From assembly GCA_044449065.1 (NCBI GenBank), contig JBIOHP010000016.1:14467-78466 (forward strand): 64,000 bases of DNA. The letters are read 5' to 3'. Under the pieces are notes generated by a model that was not told the origin of the DNA, did no database searches, and saw nothing but the letters and a program-made list of their open reading frames with translations. The stretch is from JBIOHP01 sp044449065. Its GTDB lineage: Bacteria; Bacteroidota; Ignavibacteria; UBA10030; SZUA-254. Of the stretch, positions 56,350-64,000 are shown one piece after another; position 1 is the stretch's first letter; each line of letters starts with the position of its first letter. The position numbers and the translations under genes were made by a program.

Positions 56350-57362
56350 TTATGGCATTCTTACCCTGTCACACTGGGTGAAAAGTCATCGCGATCTCCT
56401 CATATCGATGTAAATTGAAAAACTTAAAATCTATTTTAAACGACGAATTGTAGTTTTTACACAGTCTGACGTCTCACCACACTCGGATCAACCCTACTTC
56501 GTCGTTCAGTCAAACAATCTCCTTATTATTGTTCGTTCCGGAGCTAAATCAAATTGTTGTTAGGAGATCGCGACGTCCGCCTCCCGCTAAAAGCGATGGC
56601 GGGAGGCGGACTCGCGATGACAACAGGGAAGAACATCGCTCTTACAAACTTTTCTCCATCCTCATCTTCAAATATAATCCGGTAAAAGCACCTTCATCAT
56701 TTCTTGATGACCACCATCACATTGTAATAATAACAATCTATTTATGAATGGTCTAAGCTGGAAAACAAAATTAAAAGTCGATATTAGCGTAAAAACAGCA
56801 TTTTATTTTATAAATTCGCATATAATTTGGGGGGAATAGATTTTTATCATTTGTAGTCTGTTTGATAGAAATCACAATCTCATTGAATAATTCTTATGCG
56901 TATTGACTTTTTTTCAAAATAAATGTATACTTTTTCAGTTAATCGTTTTCGACACAAGATCATTATAGCACGCCTAACGTAAGAAGTTCTGGGGAATCTC
57001 CATGAAAATTCCATGGTGGTTCACAACTTCGTGTAGATTTATCCTGTCGAAAACTTATTCAAAAATATAAGAATCTTTTAATGTTACGAAAGGTAATAAA
57101 TAGCGATTGTACCATTCAGGAAACATGAATGAATTTTGATAAAAGTTCATTCAATCCAATATTCGCAAATCTGTTCGTTAAGGGAATCGCAACGGCGCGT
57201 TCTCTTACCTTCCCAATGCAGCATGCTTTGCTTCCATCTATTCAATACGACGATCATAATTTCACTAAAACGTTTTAATATCAAAATAACATGATTTTAC
57301 ATAACAAGTTTTATAACGACCTTAAAAGTATTTCTCAAACCAATTTTTCATGGGGAATAAAT
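56350..57362. other. 1-kb intergenic region before the second giant gene
   Basis: AT-rich. The only strong structure is the long palindrome at 56567-56618. A 72-codon frame at 56529-56747 is read through that palindrome and is rejected. The long 5' region probably holds the promoter of the giant gene, but no box is convincing. Confidence 0.6.
56567..56618. repeat. Long dispersed-type palindrome
   Basis: Outer stem ATCGCGA/TCGCGAT (7 bp) and inner stem GTCCGCCTCCCGC/GCGGGAGGCGGAC (13 bp, perfect) around an 11-base loop, with one unpaired C. It is far more GC-rich than its surroundings and is the kind of REP-like palindrome found many times per genome. Only one copy lies in this window. Confidence 0.7.
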
Positions 57363-60300
57363 ATGAAAAATGCTAATAAATTCAACTCAAAGATTTTTTC
57401 ATTCGTAATCATCGCGTTAATGTTTTGCATGGTACTGGGCTTTAATTTCCGGACTAATGCGGCGACCAGGACAAGCGCTGGGACAGGGCTCTGGAGCGCG
57501 ACCGCGACTTGGGGCGGCACTGTGCCTGTAGCAGGCGATTCTGTTATAATCGCGGGTGGATTCACCGTTACTGTGGATATCAATAGCGCGGTATGCGCTG
57601 GGGTGGAAGTTGGCAGTCCAACCGGTGGTGGCGGAGCCGGCACGTTAGCATTCAATAGCGGTTCTCAACTTACCGTAACGAGAAATGTGCACCTAGGGAA
57701 TAGCGCGGTACGGCTCGGCAGCCTTATCATGACAAATGGGGGAACCCTGATTTGCAATGCGATTACTGTAACTAATCTGAATACATGGACGCCGGGAACC
57801 GGAACAATTCAATTTAATGCGACAAATACGCTTGATCCGAATTTAACAACTTTTAGTAATTTGATCATCAATGGCGGCATTTCAACACTTAGTTCTGCCA
57901 TATCTCTAACCGGCAATTTAACTATCGCGTCTGGAGCAACATTGACGGTCAGTGCGTCAAATTTTGCGCTTAATGTAGGCGGAGATTGGTTAAATAATGG
58001 CGGTACTTTTACTGCCGGAACCGGCACTGTTACATTTAACGGCGCCGCCCAGGATACGATTGGTGGTAGCGGAACTACTGCATTTAGTACGCTCGTGATA
58101 AGCAACTCAGTCGGCGTAAGACTTACGCAGAATATCACTGAAGCCGTCGCATTAAATATTACTACTGGCAATTTCGACGTACAAACCTTTACCGCAAACC
58201 GGGCAACATCCGGAATCGGTCCTCTTACGGTGGGCGCGGGCGCAACGCTGACAATCGGTGGGGCGAGTAACATGCCCGGAAGTTTTACCACGCATACATT
58301 TAACGCCACCTCAACAATTAACTATGATGGCGCTTCACAAACAGTTTCCAGCGAAACTTATGCCGGAAACTTAACCTTGTCAGGTTCAGGAACGGTAACT
58401 CTTCAATCAGGGACGACAAGCATTGGCGGTAACTTCACAACGAGTGGAACGGTCACTACAACCACGGTCGCAGCTCTGGCTATTACAGGTGGCTTGACAG
58501 TTGGAAGCGGCACATCATTAACCATTGGAGCATTCACGTTGTCTGTTACCGGAGCAACATCGGTAACCGGCACACTCGCTTTTAACAGCGCGACCGGGAC
58601 TAAAACCTTCACCGGAGACGTCGTTGTCATTAACGGCGGTTCATGGACGGAAACTGCAGCCCCGGCGTTTTCTTTCGCCGGGAATTTACAAAACAATGGT
58701 ACAATCACGGCAAATACCGGTCTCCATACATTTACGGGAACCACAAAAACCTTCAGTGGCGCAAATGCGATTTCGATTCCAAACGTGTCAATCAGCGGCA
58801 CCTACACAAACAACGGAGTATTAACGATTAGTACGTCCCTTGCTGGATTGGGCGGATTGACGCAGGGTGCTGCGACAACAGATACTCTCGAACTTGGTGG
58901 CACTACAACCATTACTACTTTGACCGCAACCGGTACGGGCAATACCGTGAATTATTATGGAGCGGGACAAACGATAAAAGTTATTTCGTATTATAACCTT
59001 ACCCTCAGCGGGAGTGGTACGGTCAGTATCGGCGCTCTTGCTACGGTCGCCGGTAATTTTACGACAGCGGGAACGGTCAGCGCTACATTAGGCGCGACAC
59101 TCACCGTTAGCGGTGTATTTACTCTCGGCTCAGGCACAACAATTTCATGCGGTTCCAATTTGATGAATGTCGGCGGCGACTGGTACAATAATGGAGGAAC
59201 ATTTACGGCGGGCACAGGAACAGTTACATTCAACGGTTCTGCGCAGGATACAATTGGCGGCTCTTCCCTGACGCCATTTTATAATCTGACAATTAATGAC
59301 GCCGGTGGTATTATACTCGGTATTAATGCCACTGTTGCAAATCTTTTGACTGTATCAAGCGGTACATTCGATTTAGGATCATTTACAGTCAATCGCGTAT
59401 CAAGCGGCGGCACACTCAGCGTTGCAGCAGGTGCAACCTTACGCATTGGGGGTTCCAATGGCATCCCGACTCAGTATACAACTCACACGTTTAACGCGTC
59501 GTCGACAATAGAATATTATGGATCAGGTCAAACCGTAACAAATGAGACGTTCGGTAATCTACTCTTATCCGGCTCGGGATCTATCACAATGCCCGGCACC
59601 GGACCAACGGTTGCGGGTAGTTTTACCACAAGTGGTACGGTGAGTGTGGTATTGCTCGCCAATATGTCAATCGGGGTTAACTTTACTGTTGGTACCGGTA
59701 CGACTGTCGATGTATCTACCTTTACTGCAAATCGTACTCTTCTAGGTGGTACTCTAGCTGTGAACGCCGGTGGCACATTAAATATCGGCGGTGCAAGCAA
59801 TATGCCCGCAAATTTTAATGCTCACACATTTAATGCCACATCAACCATCAACTATGATGGCGCTGCTCAAACAGTTTCTAATGAAAGCTTTGCCGGAAAC
59901 CTAACCTTATCGGGTTCGGGAACGAAAACTCTTCAAACGAGTACTACCACGATTGGGGGCAATTTAACCATGAGTGGAACTGCAACAACGACCACGGTCG
60001 CAGCATTGGCGGTAACCGGGAGTTTAAGTGTCGGAGCCGGCACTACGTTAAATCTTGCAGGTTTTACATTTAGCGTGGGATCATCAACCTCAGTTTATGG
60101 ATCATTATATTTCACGAGTACCACCGGTACCAAAACGTTTACGGGTGATGTACTAGTAAGCAGCGCGGGCACTGGCGGTTTATGGAACGAAGGTTCCTTC
60201 AACCCTCCAATCAACTTTGGTGGGAGTTTACAAACCGATGGTTTCTTTAATAGCGGAAGCGGCGTTCATACATTCACCGGTTCAGGTAAATTCCTAAGCG

Positions 60301-63300
60301 GCGCCAATGATATTTCGATTGCAAACGTAACGATTAACGGCACATATACCAATATTAACGTGTTGACGGTTGGTACGGCTTTAGCCGGATCGGGAACTCT
60401 TACTCAGGGTACAACCGGTACACTTAATATTGGCGGAACATCCGCAACATTCACTCTAAATGCGACCGCTTCGGGAAACACCGTTAATTATACTGGCACG
60501 GGTCAAACACTCAAGGTAACTTCCTATTATAATCTCACACTCAGTGGAACTGGGGGAGAGACTTTTGGAGTAATTACTACGGTAACGGGTAATTTAAGCT
60601 TAAGTGGAACTTCTGTCACAGCTACAACAGGAGCGGCACTCACGGTATCCGGTAATTTATCAATTGCCAGCGGCAATACTTTTACAATCGCTGGCTTTAC
60701 GTTAGGAGTTACCGGAAACACTTCGGTATCCGGTACGCTCGCTTTTAGCAGCATAACGGGGACAAAAACATTTACCGGCAACGTCGTGGTTAACAGCGGC
60801 GGTTCATGGACTGAAACCTCAAATCCTGCGTTTTCTTTCGGTGGAAACCTGCAAAATGACGGTACGTTCACTTCCAATAGTGGAGTCCATACATTTATAG
60901 GCCCCGCTGATACGTTGAATGGAGCGAACGGATTCTCCATCGCAAACGTGACGATAACAAGTCCCGGAGCTTATACAAATAACACAACGTTAACCGTTGG
61001 CACGGCGCTCAGCGGAACCGGTTCATTGACTCAGGCCGCCTCGGCGTCAGCTATCCTTAATCTCCCCGGAACATTCGGTATTTCAACTATGACCGCGACC
61101 GGAGTTGGAAACACTGTTAATTATAGCGGAGGAATAGAGACAATTAAACCCATTGCGTATCATAACCTTACATTAAGCGGTTCCGGCGCAAAAACAATGA
61201 CCGGCGTTTCGACAATCAATGGTAACTTATCGTTAAGTGGTACAGCCACAGCAACCGCGGCAACCGCCCTCAATATCGGCGGTGACGTTTCGATCGGCAG
61301 TGGAACAACCTTAAATGTAAGCACGTTCGCGCATCAATTTGGCGGAAGCTTCAGTAACAGCGGAACCTTTACCTCCACTGCTCCCGGCACGATAACATTT
61401 TACTCTACAACGACAGGCGAAACCATCATCGGAACGTTGACGGGCACAAATGATTTTACCGGAATAATTTTTAACGGGATAGGCGGCGGGTGGACATTCA
61501 ATTCTCCTGCCGACGTTTCCGGAAACTTCACGATTACAAATGGCGCCGTCACAGCTCCCTCCGGTAATTTAAATATCGCCGGAAGTTATAGCAATGCGGG
61601 AACATTTACCAACAATGGCGGAACGGTCACCTTCACATCTGTTGCGACAGGTAAAACCCTTTCAGGATCGATGACGTCGGCGAACGCATTTAATAATGTA
61701 ACATTTAACGGGATAGGCGGCGCGTGGGCGATTAGTTCCGATGCTGATGTTAATGGAAACTTCACGGTAACCAATGGTTCCGTAACAGCCCCGTCCGGTA
61801 ATCTGAATATAACAGGAAATTACAGCAATAGTGGAACGCTTGCTAACAATGGCGGAACCATTACCTTGAACGCTACTTCGACCGGAAAAACACTCGCCGG
61901 TTCGATGACTGCCGCTAATGCATTTAAAAATTTGGCATTCAACGGCGTAGGTGGTGGATGGACTTTTAGCTCAAACGCGGACGTTGCCGGGACCTTTACC
62001 GTCACGAATGGAGCCGTTACAGCTCCATCGGGGACATTGAATATTGCCGGAAATTACAGCAATTCAGGAACCTTTACACATAACAACGGCACGGTGTCTC
62101 TAAACGGATCGGGCGGAAATCAATCTGTTGGTGGAACTTCATCCAACACATTTAATAATCTGACCATCAACAATGTAAGCGGTGCAACCCTCGCTGCCAA
62201 TGCAACTGTAGGCGGCACACTGGCGTTCACAAGTGGAGTTCTGGCTACCGGATCCAATACCATCACCGTAGGAACAATCACCGGTGCAGGAACTACAGCA
62301 TATGTCAACGGCAACCTTCTGAAAAATTTCCCAACCGGTGGACCTACAACGAAATCGTTTGAAATCGGCGATGCGAGCAAGTATACTCCCGTCAGCGTGA
62401 CAATTAATAATGTGACCGTCGCAGGGTCATTGACTGCCAAAACAACGGGAATCGAGCATCCAAATATTACGACGTCTGGTTTGAATTCTGCCAAAGATCT
62501 AACCCGGTACTGGACATTAACCAACACGGGCATGACGTTTAACAATTATAATGCGACATTTAATTGGGTCTCTACCGACGTAGACGCCGGGGCGAACACT
62601 GCCAATTTTATCGTCGCGAAATATAATAACCCAACCTGGGCGTTTGCGACATCTTCGGGTCAAACATCCACAAGTATCACTGCGACAGGCTTAACATCGT
62701 TTAGTGATTTTACGGCTGGTGAGAAGAACACTCTTACCATCACTGCCGATGCAGGGTCGAACGGTACGATCACTCCCAGCGGAGCAGTCAATGTTACCTA
62801 TGGGAACAGCCAGCATTTTAGCATAGCGCCATCAACCGGATACCATGTAGATAGTTTAGTGATTGATGGATCGCCTGTTACCGTGGATACGCAATACACC
62901 TTCAGCAATGTTATAGTTAATCATACCATCCATACTCATTTTGCGATCAATGTATTTACCATTACCGCGTCTGCCGCATCGAACGGCACAATTACGCCGA
63001 GCGGTGCAGTGAGTGTAAATTATAATGCAAGCCAGCATTTTAGTATAGCCCCATCAACGGGATATCATGTCGATAGTTTGGTCGTTGATGGATCGCCAAT
63101 TACAGCCGATACACAATATACATTTAACAGTGTAACGGCAAATCATACAATTTATACCCACTTCGCGATCAATGTATATACTATCACGGCAAGCGCGGGA
63201 TCAAATGGATCTATAACTCCGAGCGGAACTGTCAATGCTAATTATAATACCAGCCAGCATTTTAGTATAGCTCCATCCACAGGTTATCACGTTGATAGTC

Positions 63301-64000
63301 TTGTTATCGACGGATCGACAATTACCCCGGATACGCAGTATACGTTTACCGCTATTGCAGCGAATCATACGATCCATACGCACTTTGCAATCAATGTTTA
63401 TACCATCACAGCAAGCGCGGGATCAAATGGATCGATAACGCCGAGCGGGGCAGTGTCGGCAAATTATAATACAAGCCAGCATTTCAGTATTGCTCCATCC
63501 ACTGGATATCATGTCGATAGTTTAGTTATCGACGGATCACCTATTACCCCGGATACGCAGTATACGTTTACCGCCATCGCGGCAAACCACACGATCCATA
63601 CACACTTTGCAATCAATGTTTATACCATCACAGCAAGCGCGGGATCAAATGGAACGATAACCCCGAGCGGTGCAGTGTCGGCAAATTATAATACCAGCCA
63701 GCATTTTAGTATAGCTCCATCCACTGGATATCATGTCGATAGCTTGGTCATCGACGGATCGTCGATTACGCCCGATACGCAGTATACGTTTACCGCTATC
63801 GCAGCAAACCACACGATTCATACGCACTTTGCAATCAATGTTTATACCATCACAGCAAGCGCGGGATCGAATGGTTCGATAACGCCAAGCGGCACGGTCA
63901 ACGCCAATTATAATACAAGCCAGCATTTTAGTATTGCTCCATCCACTGGATATCATGTCGATAGCTTGGTCATCGACGGATCGTCGATTACGCCCGATAC
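57363..64000 (+). CDS. Second giant exported beta-strand-repeat protein (N-terminal 2212+ residues, open at window end)
   Basis: The frame starting at ATG 57363 (behind GGGGAA) has no stop to base 64000. I read it codon by codon. Signal peptide about 1-34 (FVIIALMFCMVLGF). A W module (GLWSATATWGGTVP..DSVII) follows immediately, as in the first giant protein. Residues about 200-1270 contain long imperfect repeats (three copies of about 210 residues with YDGA.QTVS, SGGSWTE..PAFSF.GNLQN and YYNLTLSGSG). Residues about 1340-1580 hold three units of 78 residues (234 bp), residues about 1640-1785 a conserved block ending TGLTSFSDFTAGE, and from about 1795 tandem 74-residue repeats resembling divergent InlB B-repeats. 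A sorting domain would be expected past the window end. Probable surface adhesin or fibre. Confidence 0.85.
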   Translation, partial: MKNANKFNSKIFSFVIIALMFCMVLGFNFRTNAATRTSAGTGLWSATATWGGTVPVAGDSVIIAGGFTVTVDINSAVCAGVEVGSPTGGGGAGTLAFNSGSQLTVTRNVHLGNSAVRLGSLIMTNGGTLICNAITVTNLNTWTPGTGTIQFNATNTLDPNLTTFSNLIINGGISTLSSAISLTGNLTIASGATLTVSASNFALNVGGDWLNNGGTFTAGTGTVTFNGAAQDTIGGSGTTAFSTLVISNSVGVRLTQNITEAVALNITTGNFDVQTFTANRATSGIGPLTVGAGATLTIGGASNMPGSFTTHTFNATSTINYDGASQTVSSETYAGNLTLSGSGTVTLQSGTTSIGGNFTTSGTVTTTTVAALAITGGLTVGSGTSLTIGAFTLSVTGATSVTGTLAFNSATGTKTFTGDVVVINGGSWTETAAPAFSFAGNLQNNGTITANTGLHTFTGTTKTFSGANAISIPNVSISGTYTNNGVLTISTSLAGLGGLTQGAATTDTLELGGTTTITTLTATGTGNTVNYYGAGQTIKVISYYNLTLSGSGTVSIGALATVAGNFTTAGTVSATLGATLTVSGVFTLGSGTTISCGSNLMNVGGDWYNNGGTFTAGTGTVTFNGSAQDTIGGSSLTPFYNLTINDAGGIILGINATVANLLTVSSGTFDLGSFTVNRVSSGGTLSVAAGATLRIGGSNGIPTQYTTHTFNASSTIEYYGSGQTVTNETFGNLLLSGSGSITMPGTGPTVAGSFTTSGTVSVVLLANMSIGVNFTVGTGTTVDVSTFTANRTLLGGTLAVNAGGTLNIGGASNMPANFNAHTFNATSTINYDGAAQTVSNESFAGNLTLSGSGTKTLQTSTTTIGGNLTMSGTATTTTVAALAVTGSLSVGAGTTLNLAGFTFSVGSSTSVYGSLYFTSTTGTKTFTGDVLVSSAGTGGLWNEGSFNPPINFGGSLQTDGFFNSGSGVHTFTGSGKFLSGANDISIANVTINGTYTNINVLTVGTALAGSGTLTQGTTGTLNIGGTSATFTLNATASGNTVNYTGTGQTLKVTSYYNLTLSGTGGETFGVITTVTGNLSLSGTSVTATTGAALTVSGNLSIASGNTFTIAGFTLGVTGNTSVSGTLAFSSITGTKTFTGNVVVNSGGSWTETSNPAFSFGGNLQNDGTFTSNSGVHTFIGPADTLNGANGFSIANVTITSPGAYTNNTTLTVGTALSGTGSLTQAASASAILNLPGTFGISTMTATGVGNTVNYSGGIETIKPIAYHNLTLSGSGAKTMTGVSTINGNLSLSGTATATAATALNIGGDVSIGSGTTLNVSTFAHQFGGSFSNSGTFTSTAPGTITFYSTTTGETIIGTLTGTNDFTGIIFNGIGGGWTFNSPADVSGNFTITNGAVTAPSGNLNIAGSYSNAGTFTNNGGTVTFTSVATGKTLSGSMTSANAFNNVTFNGIGGAWAISSDADVNGNFTVTNGSVTAPSGNLNITGNYSNSGTLANNGGTITLNATSTGKTLAGSMTAANAFKNLAFNGVGGGWTFSSNADVAGTFTVTNGAVTAPSGTLNIAGNYSNSGTFTHNNGTVSLNGSGGNQSVGGTSSNTFNNLTINNVSGATLAANATVGGTLAFTSGVLATGSNTITVGTITGAGTTAYVNGNLLKNFPTGGPTTKSFEIGDASKYTPVSVTINNVTVAGSLTAKTTGIEHPNITTSGLNSAKDLTRYWTLTNTGMTFNNYNATFNWVSTDVDAGANTANFIVAKYNNPTWAFATSSGQTSTSITATGLTSFSDFTAGEKNTLTITADAGSNGTITPSGAVNVTYGNSQHFSIAPSTGYHVDSLVIDGSPVTVDTQYTFSNVIVNHTIHTHFAINVFTITASAASNGTITPSGAVSVNYNASQHFSIAPSTGYHVDSLVVDGSPITADTQYTFNSVTANHTIYTHFAINVYTITASAGSNGSITPSGTVNANYNTSQHFSIAPSTGYHVDSLVIDGSTITPDTQYTFTAIAANHTIHTHFAINVYTITASAGSNGSITPSGAVSANYNTSQHFSIAPSTGYHVDSLVIDGSPITPDTQYTFTAIAANHTIHTHFAINVYTITASAGSNGTITPSGAVSANYNTSQHFSIAPSTGYHVDSLVIDGSSITPDTQYTFTAIAANHTIHTHFAINVYTITASAGSNGSITPSGTVNANYNTSQHFSIAPSTGYHVDSLVIDGSSITPD
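58314..61165 (+). repeat. Three long intragenic repeats of about 210 residues
   Basis: Blocks near 58314-58990, 59843-60525 and 60490-61165 share the order Y(D/T)G..QT, VAAL or TTG.AL.V.G, TFTG(D/N)V(V/L)V, GSWTE (altered in copy 2), FSF or NFGG, HTFTG, SGAN.(I/F)SI.NV.I, and Y(Y/H)NLTLSG. A 120-base VGGDW(L/Y)NNGGTFTAGTG segment also recurs near 57976 and 59170. Boundaries are approximate. Confidence 0.6.
61390..62090 (+). repeat. Triplicated 234-bp (78-residue) repeat
   Basis: The FNG(I/V)GG(G/A)W(T/A) motif codons lie at 61473, 61707 and 61941, exactly 234 bp apart. Each unit continues with NG(A/S)VTAPSG.LNI.G.YSN. The units are in frame and about two-thirds identical by eye. Confidence 0.8.
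62734..64000 (+). repeat. Tandem 222-bp repeats (74 residues), at least 5.6 copies
   Basis: Units begin at equivalent bases 62745, 62967, 63189, 63411, 63633 and 63855, exactly 222 bp apart; the last is cut by the window end. Each encodes ITASAGSNG(S/T)ITPSG, QHFSIAPSTGYHVDSL, DTQYTF and NHTIHTHFAINVYT. Copies 3-6 are nearly identical at the DNA level while copy 1 is diverged. The protein pattern resembles divergent InlB B-repeats. Confidence 0.92.

Noticed and set aside
56529..56747. 72-codon frame before the second giant gene
   Set aside because: Most of it is a translation of the 56567-56618 palindrome.
62745..64000. Regular 222-bp repeats as a possible CRISPR or satellite array
   Set aside because: There are no unique spacers; the repeats are contiguous, in one reading frame, and 222 is a multiple of three, so they are protein repeats.

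Overview
The window looks like a chromosome segment from a free-living member of the Bacteroidota/Ignavibacteria side of the tree. The main reasons are two secreted proteins ending in type IX secretion (T9SS) sorting domains of the 'QNYPNPFNP' style, a recognisable GldL-type motor protein, and many very long exported beta-strand-repeat proteins. The DNA is moderately AT-rich. No rRNA, tRNA, CRISPR array, insertion sequence or prophage was recognised.

Layout. 1-2.2 kb: end of a sugar isomerase gene followed by a FGGY-family pentulose kinase. 2.4-8.8 kb: a 1671-residue hybrid histidine kinase facing a sigma-54-dependent response regulator. 9-11.7 kb (minus): an operon of a membrane ferredoxin, a methyltransferase and a YwiC-like membrane protein. 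12.1-17.1 kb (minus): a tightly coupled operon of two paralogous outer-membrane barrel proteins plus GldL-like and GldM-like proteins, probably a divergent T9SS motor unit. 18.1 kb (plus, divergent): a MerR-type regulator with a cobalamin-domain-like C-terminus.

19.1-39 kb: the accessory core of the window. An 1871-residue exported repeat protein is followed by four paralogous exported proteins (684-721 residues) and by a 1015-residue protein with Ig-like repeats, a dockerin pair and the only T9SS sorting domain of the series. The spacers are 430-660 bp long and carry palindromic repeats. Three spacers contain hairpins whose loops are exactly complementary to the ribosome-binding sites of the paralogs.

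39-56.3 kb: a putative lipoprotein, a DUF4412-like protein, a prohibitin-like SPFH protein, an M1 peptidase with T9SS domain coupled to a Sel1-repeat protein, two tandem M13 metallopeptidases, a GT-C glycosyltransferase fused to TPRs and a fused FAD/Fe-S glycolate or lactate dehydrogenase. 57.4 kb to the window end: an unclosed reading frame of at least 2212 codons encoding a second giant beta-strand-repeat protein that runs into near-identical 222-bp repeats.

Working picture (inference): the GldL/GldM operon and its barrels would form or energise the export route; the long repeat proteins, the M1 peptidase and the dockerin protein would be surface cargo; and the MerR-like protein together with spacer RNA structures would set their expression.
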